Under the pieces are notes generated by a model that saw only the letters and a list, made by a program, of their open reading frames with translations, was not told the origin of the DNA and did not search any database. A stretch of DNA of 64,000 nt, taken from positions 20,032-84,031 of the forward strand of contig JAFMHL010000009.1 of the NCBI GenBank assembly GCA_017854535.1, written 5' to 3'. The first letter of the stretch is position 1. The number at the start of each line of letters is the position of its first letter. A program made the translations under genes and the position numbers. Shown here piece by piece: positions 44,681 to 53,542 of this stretch. Source of the stretch: Nitratireductor sp. (GTDB lineage: Bacteria; Pseudomonadota; Alphaproteobacteria; Rhizobiales; Rhizobiaceae).

Positions 44681-46552
44681 ATGCAAGACAACAACGCATA
44701 TCGGGTTTTGGCGCGAAAATATCGCCCGCAAAACTTTGACGATCTTATCGGTCAAGAGCCGATGGTCCGCACCTTTTCCAATGCTTTCAAAACGGGTCGC
44801 ATTGCCCAAGCTTATATGCTGACGGGTGTTCGCGGGGTCGGTAAGACCACAACTGCTCGTATTTTGGCCCGCGCCCTTAATTATAAGCTTGGCGACATCA
44901 ATTCACCGACAATCGATCTTTCAACTGAGGGCGAGCATTGCAAGGCGATCATGGAAGGTCGCCATGTAGACATCATCGAGATGGATGCGGCCTCTCACAC
45001 AGGCATCGACGATATCCGCGATATTATCGAATCGGTGCAATACGCCCCCGCGCTTGCGCGCTATAAAGTCTATATCATCGACGAAGTGCACATGCTTTCC
45101 CGCAATGCGTTCAATGGCCTATTGAAAACGCTGGAAGAGCCGCCCGCGCATTTGAAGTTTATCTTCGCCACAACTGAAATCCGCAAAGTGCCGATCACGG
45201 TTCTGTCGCGTTGTCAGCGATTTGATCTGCGCCGCATTGATGCGGGTATGATGGTTACGCATCTTCAGAAAATTGCGGGTATGGAAACAGTTGAAGCTGA
45301 TGATGAAGCCCTGGGTCTTATTGCCCGCGCTTCAGAAGGTTCTGTTCGCGATGCGCTTTCCATGTTTGACCAGGCAATTGCTCACTCTTCCGGCAAAGTT
45401 GAAGCGGAAAATGTCCGTTCAATGCTGGGATTGGCTGATCGCGCCCGCGTCATCGATCTTTTTGAAAATGTCATGTCCGGCAATATTGCTGCTGCGCTGA
45501 GCGAAATGAAAGAGCAATATGATACAGGCGCCGACCCCTATGTAGTGCTGACCGATCTGGCGGATTTCATTCATTTCGTTACCCGATTGAAATATGCTAC
45601 AGTCGATGGCCCGGGCGCTATGTTGGGTGAGGGCAGTGCGTTATCAGAAAGCGAGCGCAAACGCGGCAAAGAATTTGCCGATAAACTATCAATCCGCATT
45701 CTAGGCCGTACGTGGCAAATTCTTTTAAAAGGCCTCGCAGAAGTGCGTTCATCAGAGCGCGCCTTGGCTGCAGCTGATATGGTTTTGGTTCGTCTTACCC
45801 ATGCCGCTGATTTGCCATCCCATGAGGAGTTGGTTCGGCAAGTTCAACAGGGGCAGGGCAGTACCAACACATCACCTGCAACCTCCGACGGCTCTGCCTC
45901 AGCGGTTTCTACCAATAGTCCAACTACCCATAGCGCTCCGGTTTCCGCTCCAACAGCGTTTGCCCCTGCGACGTTTTCTGCTCCTGAAAAAACAGAAAAC
46001 ATTGCTCAAAAAGGGCGATTGGAACTGGCATCTGACAACAGTGCTTCGGTCGTAGCTCAGCGCAAGCCTGAACTTCAAAGCTCAGACGAGCCACCCATAG
46101 TGCTTGATCGGTTTGAGCAATTGATTTTTCTTGCCGAAGACAAGCGCGATATCAAAACCAAAACCTATCTTCGACGTCATGTGCGTTTGGTTGAATTTCG
46201 TTCAGGATATTTCGAATTTAATCAGGTAGGCACTGTTTCCCGCGACGCACTGCAAACTGTTAAGCAACAATTGGAAAACTGGACCCGTATCCGTTGGAAC
46301 ATTGTCATTTCCGATAAAGAAGGTCTTCCCACCATCGAGGAAATCGATGCTGCTGAAAAAGACAATCAGATGGAAAAGGCACGCTCTCATCCAGCCGTTG
46401 CTGCCTTAATGAAGGCTTTTGATGGCGCACGAATTGTGGATGTTCGCATCAAGGAAGCAGTGGTTGAAGCGCTTCCGCCTGTTCCTGAAGACGAAAGTGA
46501 TGGAGCAATTGGTATTGATCCTGATCAGGGTCTTGACGATTTCTTCAAATAA
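44681..46552 (+). CDS. dnaX: DNA polymerase III subunits gamma and tau
   Basis: The clamp-loader ATPase subunit, 623 residues from the ATG at 44681 (GGGAA upstream; the frame is open to 44639 within the RNA flank). Walker A is GVRGVGKTT near residue 47, Walker B with YIIDEVHML near 127, sensor motif FATTEIRKVP, and SRCQRFDLRR. Only one of the E. coli zinc-module cysteines is evident (EGEHCKAIMEG), as I recall for alphaproteobacteria. A Ser/Thr/Pro-rich linker (residues 400-450) precedes the tau-type C-terminal domain. It heads dnaX-ybaB-recR. Confidence 0.96.
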   Translation: MQDNNAYRVLARKYRPQNFDDLIGQEPMVRTFSNAFKTGRIAQAYMLTGVRGVGKTTTARILARALNYKLGDINSPTIDLSTEGEHCKAIMEGRHVDIIEMDAASHTGIDDIRDIIESVQYAPALARYKVYIIDEVHMLSRNAFNGLLKTLEEPPAHLKFIFATTEIRKVPITVLSRCQRFDLRRIDAGMMVTHLQKIAGMETVEADDEALGLIARASEGSVRDALSMFDQAIAHSSGKVEAENVRSMLGLADRARVIDLFENVMSGNIAAALSEMKEQYDTGADPYVVLTDLADFIHFVTRLKYATVDGPGAMLGEGSALSESERKRGKEFADKLSIRILGRTWQILLKGLAEVRSSERALAAADMVLVRLTHAADLPSHEELVRQVQQGQGSTNTSPATSDGSASAVSTNSPTTHSAPVSAPTAFAPATFSAPEKTENIAQKGRLELASDNSASVVAQRKPELQSSDEPPIVLDRFEQLIFLAEDKRDIKTKTYLRRHVRLVEFRSGYFEFNQVGTVSRDALQTVKQQLENWTRIRWNIVISDKEGLPTIEEIDAAEKDNQMEKARSHPAVAALMKAFDGARIVDVRIKEAVVEALPPVPEDESDGAIGIDPDQGLDDFFK

Positions 46553-46622
46553 TCCCATCTCCCATACAAATCAGTTACCCTGAATGGGCGATGCCCAATT
46601 CAAACATACGGAAAGAAAATCC

Positions 46623-46946
46623 ATGAAAGATATTCTCGGCATTATGAAGCAGGCCAAGGAAATGCAATCCAAAATGGCTGAGATGCAGGAAGGCTTGGCC
46701 TTGGTCGAAGCCTCCGGCACTTCAGGCGGCGGCATGGTGACGGTTACCCTTTCGGGCAAAGGCGATTTGAAAGGCGTGTCGATTGATCCGTCTTTGATCA
46801 CCGATGGCGAAGGCGAAATGATCGAGGATTTGATTATTGCTGCCCATTCTGATGCCAAGTCAAAAGTTGAAACCATCATGGCTGAAAAAACCAAAGAACT
46901 GACCGCCGGACTGCCAATTCCGCCTGGCATGAAATTACCGTTCTAG
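46623..46946 (+). CDS. YbaB/EbfC-family nucleoid-associated protein
   Basis: A 107-residue DNA-binding protein that forms dimers. [19 protein letters not shown] at the N-terminus is the alpha-helical arm, followed by the sheet [20 protein letters not shown] and a C-terminal helix. The ATG at 46623 is chosen over 46584 because GGAAAG precedes it and homologues begin at MKDILG-type sequence. The gene lies between dnaX and recR, the arrangement found across many bacteria, and may support recombination or clamp-loader functions. Confidence 0.94.
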   Translation: MKDILGIMKQAKEMQSKMAEMQEGLALVEASGTSGGGMVTVTLSGKGDLKGVSIDPSLITDGEGEMIEDLIIAAHSDAKSKVETIMAEKTKELTAGLPIPPGMKLPF

Positions 46947-46956
46947 GTTCGCTATT

Positions 46957-47568
46957 ATGGTAAAGTCGGTTACGGGTCCAGAAATTGAAAGACTAATCCA
47001 GATTCTGGCCCGATTGCCTGGCTTGGGTCCTCGTTCTGCTCGTCGTGCTGCCCTTCATCTCATTAAGAAAAAAGAGACGCTGCTGGAACCTTTGGCTTTA
47101 GCTGCTCGTGAAGCTGCAGAAAAAGTGAAAATCTGTACTACTTGCGGTAATGTTGATACGTCTGATCCTTGCGTGATCTGTCTTGATCCGCGCCGCGATC
47201 CGGCTATGCTGGTCATCGTTGAAGATGTTGCAGATTTATGGGCGCTGGAGCGTGCGGCTGCCATCAATTGCAAATATCATGTGATAGGCGGAACGCTGTC
47301 GCCATTAGATGGCATCGGGCCGGATGATCTGAACATCGCCTCTTTGGTGAACCGCATAAGCGATGAAGAAAATCAGGTCAAAGAGATCATCATCGCGGTC
47401 AATGCCACAGTCGAAGGTCAGACGACTGCTCACTATATCACTGATCAATTGGAAGGCGTCGAGGTGAAGATCACCCGCCTTGCCCACGGCGTTCCGGTGG
47501 GCGGTGAATTGGACTATCTCGATGAGGGAACTTTAACTGCGGCCATCAAAAGCCGCAGCAATTTTTGA
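46957..47568 (+). CDS. recR: recombination protein RecR
   Basis: Part of the RecFOR pathway that loads RecA at gaps. The 203-residue protein has the N-terminal helix-hairpin-helix region ([18 protein letters not shown]), a four-cysteine zinc finger ([16 protein letters not shown]), a Toprim domain with [14 protein letters not shown], and the Walker-like C-terminal region with [18 protein letters not shown] sequence ([14 protein letters not shown]). It is ten bases downstream of the ybaB-type gene and ends the operon. Confidence 0.96.
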   Translation: MVKSVTGPEIERLIQILARLPGLGPRSARRAALHLIKKKETLLEPLALAAREAAEKVKICTTCGNVDTSDPCVICLDPRRDPAMLVIVEDVADLWALERAAAINCKYHVIGGTLSPLDGIGPDDLNIASLVNRISDEENQVKEIIIAVNATVEGQTTAHYITDQLEGVEVKITRLAHGVPVGGELDYLDEGTLTAAIKSRSNF

Positions 47569-47575
47569 GATATTC

Positions 47576-48703
47576 CTAGGCGACCTTACTGAAGACACCC
47601 TTTAGGCGGTCCAGAGTCGCATCTATGTTTTGAAGTTTATCCAGACCAAAAAGGCCAATACGGAAGGTTTTGAAGTCTGCTCCCTCATTAACTTGCAGTG
47701 GAACACCAGCAGCAATTTGCATACCTTCTGCCAAGAATTTTTTGCCGTTCTGAATATCGCTGTCTTGCGTATAGCTCACAACAACTCCTGGTGCTTTGAA
47801 GCCTTCACTGGCAACACTTTTAAAACCCATCCCCTCGATAAGCTTGCGCGCCCTATTGCCCAAATCCCATTGCTGGGCCTTTACGGTCTCAAAGCCATAG
47901 GACTTTGTTTCAAACATGATATCGCGAAAACGAACCAAGGCATCAGTGGGCATTGTTGCGTGGTAAGCATGCCCTCCGTTCTCATAAGCTTTCATGATAT
48001 CAAACCATTTTTTCAAATCACATGAAAAGCTGGTGCTGGTTGTTTGAGGGAGGTGTTCAGTTGCCCGTTCGCCCAGAATTACGAGGCCTGCAGCAGGAGA
48101 GGATGACCAGCCTTTTTGTGGAGCGCTAATCAAGACATCAACACCACAAGCCTTCATATCAACCCAAATGCAGCCTGAGGCGATGCAATCTAAAACAAAC
48201 AATCCGCCATAAGAGTTAACCGCGTCACCAATAGATTTGAGATAATCATCAGGTAAAATGACGCCAGCCGATGTTTCGACATGGGGGGCAAAAACGACAT
48301 CAGGCTTTTCGTTATTTATAGCTGCAACCAGCTCATCAATCGGCATCGGCTGAAATGGAGCATCGATATTATCCATGGCACGCTGAGCCATCTTAACGCT
48401 GGTTTTAGCGGAAATATCGCCCATCTCGAATATCTGTGTCCATCGATAGCTGAACCAGCCATTGCGAATGATCATAACATTTTTCCCGGTACCAAATTGG
48501 CGAGCGACCGCTTCCATGGCAAATGTCCCGCCGCCAGGTACAATGGCAACGCCATCTCCGTTATAAACTTCTTTCAAAGTGTCGGAAATGTCGCGCATGA
48601 CTTTTTGAAATTTACTAGACATTGAGTTCAAAGAGCGATCAGTGAATACAACGGAAAATTCCATCAATCCGTCTGCGTCGATTTCAGGGTGCAATGCGTT
48701 CAT
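47576..48703 (-). CDS. class V pyridoxal-phosphate aminotransferase
   Basis: A 375-residue fold-type I enzyme of the alanine/serine-glyoxylate aminotransferase group. PGGGTFAMEAVARQ is the cofactor phosphate loop, HVETSAGVILP and FVLDCIASGC bring the cofactor-stacking and Asp residues, and the Schiff-base lysine is in SAPQKGWSSSPAAG near residue 200. The precise amino donor and acceptor cannot be deduced; serine, alanine, purine catabolic and aminoethylphosphonate enzymes all occur in this class. It is convergent with recR, eight bases apart. Confidence 0.88.
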   Translation of the reverse strand: MNALHPEIDADGLMEFSVVFTDRSLNSMSSKFQKVMRDISDTLKEVYNGDGVAIVPGGGTFAMEAVARQFGTGKNVMIIRNGWFSYRWTQIFEMGDISAKTSVKMAQRAMDNIDAPFQPMPIDELVAAINNEKPDVVFAPHVETSAGVILPDDYLKSIGDAVNSYGGLFVLDCIASGCIWVDMKACGVDVLISAPQKGWSSSPAAGLVILGERATEHLPQTTSTSFSCDLKKWFDIMKAYENGGHAYHATMPTDALVRFRDIMFETKSYGFETVKAQQWDLGNRARKLIEGMGFKSVASEGFKAPGVVVSYTQDSDIQNGKKFLAEGMQIAAGVPLQVNEGADFKTFRIGLFGLDKLQNIDATLDRLKGVFSKVA

Positions 48704-48834
48704 TACCTACTCCATAAGTCAAAAAAAGATATTAGGCACCATTATTGCAGTTTTGGAATGACCGGCAATGGGTGAATTGTCACGCTGTTCCGTCAGACGG
48801 TCAGCTGATCGTTGACCCGGCCATTAATCCCACT

Positions 48835-51066
48835 TCAGTCCCTTGAAGCTGGCTTCTTAGGCTTTAAGCGCTTCAAAGGTTGGCTTCCGTTTTTCGACTT
48901 GGAAGGAGCGCCAGATCGGCCGCCAGGTTTTTCACCGGAGGCAGGTTTCTTCTTGCCCCCAGCTTTGGCCCAGCCGGGTTTACCCTTGCCTTTTTCCTTG
49001 CCCTTGTGAGGCTTGGATTTGCCCGATGGCTTGCGGGGAGGGTAGTTGCCCTTTTCATCGGCTTTTTCGCCTGAACCTTCGTTTGATCCGCCTTTGCGAA
49101 ACTCCTTGCGCGGGCGATTGCCGATAAAGCCATCATCAGCCGGCGCTTCATCGAAAGCAGGTTCGTCGAAGTCGCCCAAGATGTCATCAATGGTCGAGCG
49201 TTGTTCGCGCTGAGGCTTCTTGTCTTGCCAGTTATCAGAACGGCTTTCTGATTTTTCTTCTGAACGCCCATAAGGCTTTGAAGGGGCCGATTTGTCACGA
49301 TAACTGTCGCCTTTTTTCTCATATTCTTGCGGCGGAAGCGGATTGCTGTCGCGCGCAGGCTCCCCAACCAATTGCGAAACAGAAATGCTCTTTTCCAAAA
49401 TGCCATTTTTGCCAAGGGCTTGTTGGAATTTCACTACATGGGCAGGATCGATTTCCACATGGGTTTCGTTATCCTGAACTCTGATCGCGCCGATCTGTTG
49501 CTTGGTGAAATCTCCGGCGCGGCAAAGCATCGGGATCAGCCATTTCGGCTCAGCGCTGTGTTTGCGGCCAACGGAGAGTGAAAACCAGACGCCATCGGTA
49601 AAGTCGTTACGGTCTTTGCCTTTACCTTCTTTACGCTCAAATGGTTTGCGTTCACCGCGTGGCGGGCGCTCACCAAAATTACCACCACTATCATTGGACT
49701 TCGGTCCACGGCGCTTGGGTCCGCGTTCAGGACCGCGATCTTCTTGAGCTGGAACAAAGCTTGAAATATCTTCCGGTGCTGAATGGTCCTTGCGATACAA
49801 ACGCAAAATACCCACAGCCAATTGCTCAGGCGTAAACTCGCCGACAAGTTTGGCAGCAAATTCTTGTTCATGCGGCTCCATATCATCGCGAAGTTCAGGC
49901 GATGCCATCATGCGTTCATCATCACGTGTAAGCACTTCATCAGCCGTTGGTGGCCTTGCCCATTCAGGGCGAATATTGGCATTGTTCAAAAGCCGCTCGG
50001 CCTTTTTACGCTGGGAGTGCGGAACCATAATGGCGCAAACGCCTTTTTTACCCGCGCGCCCTGTCCGGCCTGAGCGGTGCAGCAAGGTCTCGCTGGTTTT
50101 CGGCAATTCGGCATGAACCACCAATTCCAGACCCGGTAAATCGATACCGCGTGCTGCAACATCTGTCGCGATACAAACACGTGCGCGTCCATCGCGCATG
50201 GCCTGCAAAGCATGGGTCCGTTCGTTTTGTGAAAGTTCGCCAGAAAGCGCTACAACGGAAAATCCGCGATTGGAGAACCGAGCGGTCATATGATTGACCA
50301 TCGCTCTGGTCGCGCAAAACACGAGGGCGTTCTTGGCTTCATAATAGCGCAAAATATTGATAATCGCGTTTTCTTTGTCACTACCGGAAACCAGCATGGC
50401 GCGATATTCAATGTCCATATGCTGCTTTTCTTCAGCAACGGTGGTCACGCGGATTGCATCGCGCTGATAGCGTTTTGCAAGGGCAGCGATAGAGCGAGGC
50501 ACGGTTGCCGAGAACATCAATGTCCGGCGATCTTCCGGTGATGTTTCAAGAATAAATTCAAGTTCTTCGCGAAACCCCAGATCAAGCATTTCATCTGCTT
50601 CATCAAGGATAACAGCTTTAAGGCATTGTAATTGCAATGAATTGCGTTTGATGTGATCGCACAAGCGCCCCGGCGTGCCCACAACAATATGGGCGCCATC
50701 GGACAATGCGCGGCGTTCCGAGCGAATATCCATACCGCCAACACAAGAGGCGATTTTCGCGCCGGTTCCAGCATAAAGCCATTCAAGTTCTTTTTTGACC
50801 TGCATGGCCAATTCACGGGTTGGCGCAATCGCCAAAGCCAATGGCTTGTCCGAATGGCCAAAGCGATCCTTGCCTTGCAAAAGATCAGGGGCAATCGTCA
50901 GGCCAAAGGCAACGGTTTTACCAGAGCCAGTCTGGGCAGATACCAGCGCGTCGCGGCCAGCAAGTTCAGGCGCCAAAACGGCTTTTTGTACAGGGGTCAG
51001 GCTTTCATATCCACGCTTAGCAAGCGCTTCGGCTAGCGCTGGAACAACGCTTTCAAGTTCGGTCAT
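48835..51066 (-). CDS. DEAD-box RNA helicase with DbpA-type RNA-binding domain
   Basis: A 743-residue ATP-dependent RNA helicase. The two RecA-like domains carry the Q motif region, SAQTGSGKTVAFGL (motif I), APTRELAMQ (Ia), ILDEADEMLDLGF (II), FSATVPRSI (III), CIATDVAARGIDLP (V) and HRSGRTGRAGKKG (VI). A DbpA RNA-recognition domain follows at about residues 480-560, then about 180 residues of Lys/Gly/Glu/Pro-rich, low-complexity tail, probably disordered and RNA-binding. CsdA/DeaD or DbpA-like roles in ribosome assembly or cold response are likely. Confidence 0.94.
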   Translation of the reverse strand: MTELESVVPALAEALAKRGYESLTPVQKAVLAPELAGRDALVSAQTGSGKTVAFGLTIAPDLLQGKDRFGHSDKPLALAIAPTRELAMQVKKELEWLYAGTGAKIASCVGGMDIRSERRALSDGAHIVVGTPGRLCDHIKRNSLQLQCLKAVILDEADEMLDLGFREELEFILETSPEDRRTLMFSATVPRSIAALAKRYQRDAIRVTTVAEEKQHMDIEYRAMLVSGSDKENAIINILRYYEAKNALVFCATRAMVNHMTARFSNRGFSVVALSGELSQNERTHALQAMRDGRARVCIATDVAARGIDLPGLELVVHAELPKTSETLLHRSGRTGRAGKKGVCAIMVPHSQRKKAERLLNNANIRPEWARPPTADEVLTRDDERMMASPELRDDMEPHEQEFAAKLVGEFTPEQLAVGILRLYRKDHSAPEDISSFVPAQEDRGPERGPKRRGPKSNDSGGNFGERPPRGERKPFERKEGKGKDRNDFTDGVWFSLSVGRKHSAEPKWLIPMLCRAGDFTKQQIGAIRVQDNETHVEIDPAHVVKFQQALGKNGILEKSISVSQLVGEPARDSNPLPPQEYEKKGDSYRDKSAPSKPYGRSEEKSESRSDNWQDKKPQREQRSTIDDILGDFDEPAFDEAPADDGFIGNRPRKEFRKGGSNEGSGEKADEKGNYPPRKPSGKSKPHKGKEKGKGKPGWAKAGGKKKPASGEKPGGRSGAPSKSKNGSQPLKRLKPKKPASRD

Positions 51067-51239
51067 TGTGTTCTTTCAGAGGTTTTTCGCAGTTACCTGA
51101 AAGACACTTATTGCCGTTTTAGGTCTGTTTGCGATTGCCGACCCACCACTTGGTCAGCTCTTGGGTTTGCTTTAGGCGCTAAAAGAACTTTTGTCGAGGA
51201 TTTAATAACACGGCAGGGTTTCGCTTGGTGCATGGGTGC

Positions 51240-51887
51240 TCATTGGATCAGCTTGAATGTCGCTGTGCCAACTTTCTTTAAGCCGGCTTCATCCAGAAAA
51301 TGCGGAGTAGCCAACAAACGAATGGATTCTGCCGGTTGGTTGGGGTCATTTTTCGAAGTGTAAGATGTCCCGCTGTTAGTTCCCGCATCCCAAGCCCATA
51401 ACAGATAGCGCGTTTCTTTGCGCCAGCCCGCATCATCACGCAAGTTAACTGCTGAAAGACCTATAAACCAGTCAGGACTTGGTGCAATCATGGTCAAAAA
51501 TGAAAATTTGGAGTGCGTTTCACTGATTGGAAAAGTTACCCTGATGCGATCGGGAACCTTGTCAATTCCACTACCATCAATCATGTTTTTAACCCACCCG
51601 CGATCAATAGCTTCTTCCAATTCCGATCGCAAAACCCGGACTCGCCCGCGCTCTGCAACAAATCGCAAACCGCTGGTTGCTGTGTAGCCATCTTTAAACA
51701 GCACATATCTATCGTTATGAGTTATCGCGGTAACGCCGGACATATGCCCACCCCCCTCTGGCCAATCAAATGGATGGGTATCGCTGCTCCATGTGATCTC
51801 AATATCCAACTCGTATTGGACGTCCTGGGCAAAAACGGAAGCGTTGAAGCCAAGAATAATCATCAAAATCAGTAGTAGTCTAACCAT
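51240..51887 (-). CDS. secreted spondin_N-domain protein
   Basis: A 215-residue secreted protein: a signal peptide (residues 1-20, ending VFA-QDV) followed by one domain that I match to spondin_N from its pattern, ITWSSDTHPFDWPEGGGHMS, then THNDRYVLFKDGYTAT-GLRFVAERG, SPDWFIGLSAVNL and a final strand. Spondin_N is known from animal extracellular matrix proteins and occurs in some bacteria as an exported protein of unknown role. It lies 50 bases downstream of the DM13 gene on the same strand. Confidence 0.8.
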   Translation of the reverse strand: MVRLLLILMIILGFNASVFAQDVQYELDIEITWSSDTHPFDWPEGGGHMSGVTAITHNDRYVLFKDGYTATSGLRFVAERGRVRVLRSELEEAIDRGWVKNMIDGSGIDKVPDRIRVTFPISETHSKFSFLTMIAPSPDWFIGLSAVNLRDDAGWRKETRYLLWAWDAGTNSGTSYTSKNDPNQPAESIRLLATPHFLDEAGLKKVGTATFKLIQ

Positions 51888-51937
51888 ACGCTTTCTCTCG
51901 ATTGATCTGCATAGAAAAAGTTGAAACTTGTATTGAT

Positions 51938-52408
51938 CTAGCGATATTTCGCCGAGCTAATAAACTCGCCAAATGTTTCACACCAAATCAAAACTGTCGT
52001 AAATTGAGTGAGGTCCACATCCTGCGGTAAATCCAATAAGAACCCATCAAATGTTTTGATATCGCCGATTAACTTGGCTTGGTCTTTTAATGGAAGAAAC
52101 TCGTCTTCGTGTTCTACAAATTCATTGACGAGATAGAGCTTGTAGTCTGGCCCAGGTGCGAGCGCGCCCTCATGTACGATTTGATTTGAAGTGATGCTTA
52201 TTTTACCTTCGCCCCAATGCAGAAAATCACTACCTCTTAAATCGCGGGTTAACTCAGCTGTGAACAACGCGTTTTCGGCTTGTTGTTCAAGAACCGCCGC
52301 ATCGGGTGTTTTGGGTGCGGTGAGGATTGGAAGGAAGTAGATACCAAGCGCAAAGCCTATGGATAGGACCGCACCGTGAGATACCAATAATAAAAATAAT
52401 TTACGCAT
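51938..52408 (-). CDS. DM13-domain protein, membrane anchored or secreted
   Basis: A 156-residue protein. The ATG at 52408 is chosen over 52477 because AGGG lies eight bases upstream and the signal or anchor (RKLFLLLVSHGAVLSIGFALG) begins there. The DM13 domain occupies about residues 60-155: GSDFLHWGEGKISI, ALAPGPDYKLYLVN, and the ending TVLIWCETFGEFISSAKY with the family's conserved cysteine. DM13 is a proposed redox or extracellular domain; bacterial members have no known function. It is probably co-transcribed with the spondin_N gene downstream. Confidence 0.82.
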   Translation of the reverse strand: MRKLFLLLVSHGAVLSIGFALGIYFLPILTAPKTPDAAVLEQQAENALFTAELTRDLRGSDFLHWGEGKISITSNQIVHEGALAPGPDYKLYLVNEFVEHEDEFLPLKDQAKLIGDIKTFDGFLLDLPQDVDLTQFTTVLIWCETFGEFISSAKYR

Positions 52409-52948
52409 TATCATAACCCTATTTTTCAAATTCTGGAATGTGAAAACCACATTGCTGGAATTCATGGCGTTGTTCAACCTTTCCGATAGTGTTTGTTGGG
52501 ATGCTTGGTGAGGGGTATGTGGCGTCTTTGGATGTCTACTTTGAGTTCTGGTGCTTTGGGCACTTGCGCATCTTTTTTATCGGCGCGCAATTTAATAGAA
52601 TTACGTTAGGCCCTGGAGGGTGACACCGTCTCCTGCCCAGCGATCCTTTGTCATGACCGTGTTTCGTTTGGCAGAAACGGGTTCAGTTTATGAGAGGGTT
52701 TTTGGACGGGGATGAGTTTGTTGTTGAAAACTAATAATACGGACAAAGTGAACCTATCGACACACTTACTCAATCTATCGAAATAGTGGGGAAACGGTCA
52801 TAATTTACGAGAAAACACCCAAATTGAGAACGTAACTAATATGGAACATCGTTATATGGAACTCAAGCCTTGATCGGCAGAACTTTTGATTTTTTTTCTT
52901 GAATTCAATGATGATAAGTTGCGTAAATAAATCATTGATAGCAATGGT
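52409..52948. other. 540-base region without a convincing gene
   Basis: No reading frame here has coding character, a ribosome site or a recognisable family over any length. Part of it must promote the DM13 gene on the minus strand. A short stretch at 52610-52642 reads ALEGDTVSCPA on the plus strand and recalls the core of PAAR-type proteins, but it is preceded by a TAG and soon ends. The right part adjoins the TIR gene and may be decayed upstream coding sequence of it. Confidence 0.5.
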
Positions 52949-53365
52949 TTGAGATTGATCATCTTTGACGTGTTTCTTTGCCACGCATGGGATGACAGGC
53001 AAGGCTCAGCAAAAGAATTACATGATTTACTCGAAGCGAGAGGTGTTCGAGTTTGGTTCAGCGAGAAGGACCTAGGATTAGGGGTGCCAATTATGCGAGC
53101 GATTGACAAGGGTTTGGTGAACTCCCGCGTCGGTATCGTTTTGGTAACTCCAGCGATGTTACAAAGGCTCCCTGCTGAAGGGGTTGCGGACAAAGAACTT
53201 TCGGCGTTACTGCGACGCGAGCGGCTTATTCCGGTTGTACATGGAACAACATATGAAGAGCTTGAGCAGGTCAGCCTCTTGTTAGCATCCAGAGCTGGTC
53301 TGAGCACTGCCGTAAAAACTATGACCGAAGTCGCAGCTAAAATCGCCGAACTGGTTGCCGTTTAA
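52949..53365 (+). CDS. TIR-domain protein, probably 5'-truncated
   Basis: A 138-residue frame that is essentially one TIR domain: FDVFLCHAWDD at residues 6-16 (first strand), RGVRVWFSEKDLGLG at 31-45, VGIVLVTPAM at 61-70 and IPVVHG near 94. The Glu83 in DKELSALL is at the position of the catalytic glutamate of NAD-cleaving TIR domains. The frame opens with TTG at 52949 and no good ribosome site, right at the edge of the domain; TAA at 52928 closes it upstream. Related bacterial proteins, as I recall them, have another domain first, so this is likely a remnant or a minimal stand-alone TIR. Confidence 0.75.
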   Translation: MRLIIFDVFLCHAWDDRQGSAKELHDLLEARGVRVWFSEKDLGLGVPIMRAIDKGLVNSRVGIVLVTPAMLQRLPAEGVADKELSALLRRERLIPVVHGTTYEELEQVSLLLASRAGLSTAVKTMTEVAAKIAELVAV

Positions 53366-53422
53366 CCAAATAAGAGTTCGCGTCCTTAGCTAAATTTGTA
53401 CTTTTTGTGGTAATTTAGGCAC

Positions 53423-53447
53423 TTTCTGAAATTTTGAAATTCAGAAA
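53423..53447. repeat. short perfect inverted repeat
   Basis: TTTCTGAA and TTCAGAAA enclose a nine-base AT-rich spacer. It lies 58 bases after the TIR gene, between it and the convergent rmuC gene, and might act as a weak terminator stem, although no T run follows. Confidence 0.45.
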
Positions 53448-53542
53448 TGGGCGGTGGTTCGAAAACTTGGCGACGGAAACAAAGTATTTCAATAATGTTA
53501 TTAAAAGCCTGAGCTCTCTTCTAAGCCGCTCATTCCCCCTAC

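Noticed and set aside
44364..44822. A 152-residue plus-strand frame across the SRP RNA
   Set aside because: It crosses the RNA and the dnaX start in another frame; the sequence is explained by the RNA and dnaX.
45980..46020. Possible programmed frameshift in dnaX at A-rich runs
   Set aside because: There are A5 and A6 runs, but no stem-loop or ribosome-site stimulator and no early stop that would make a short gamma form is evident.
52480..52948. tRNA or attachment site beside the TIR gene
   Set aside because: I searched by eye for a cloverleaf and for flanking direct repeats and saw none.
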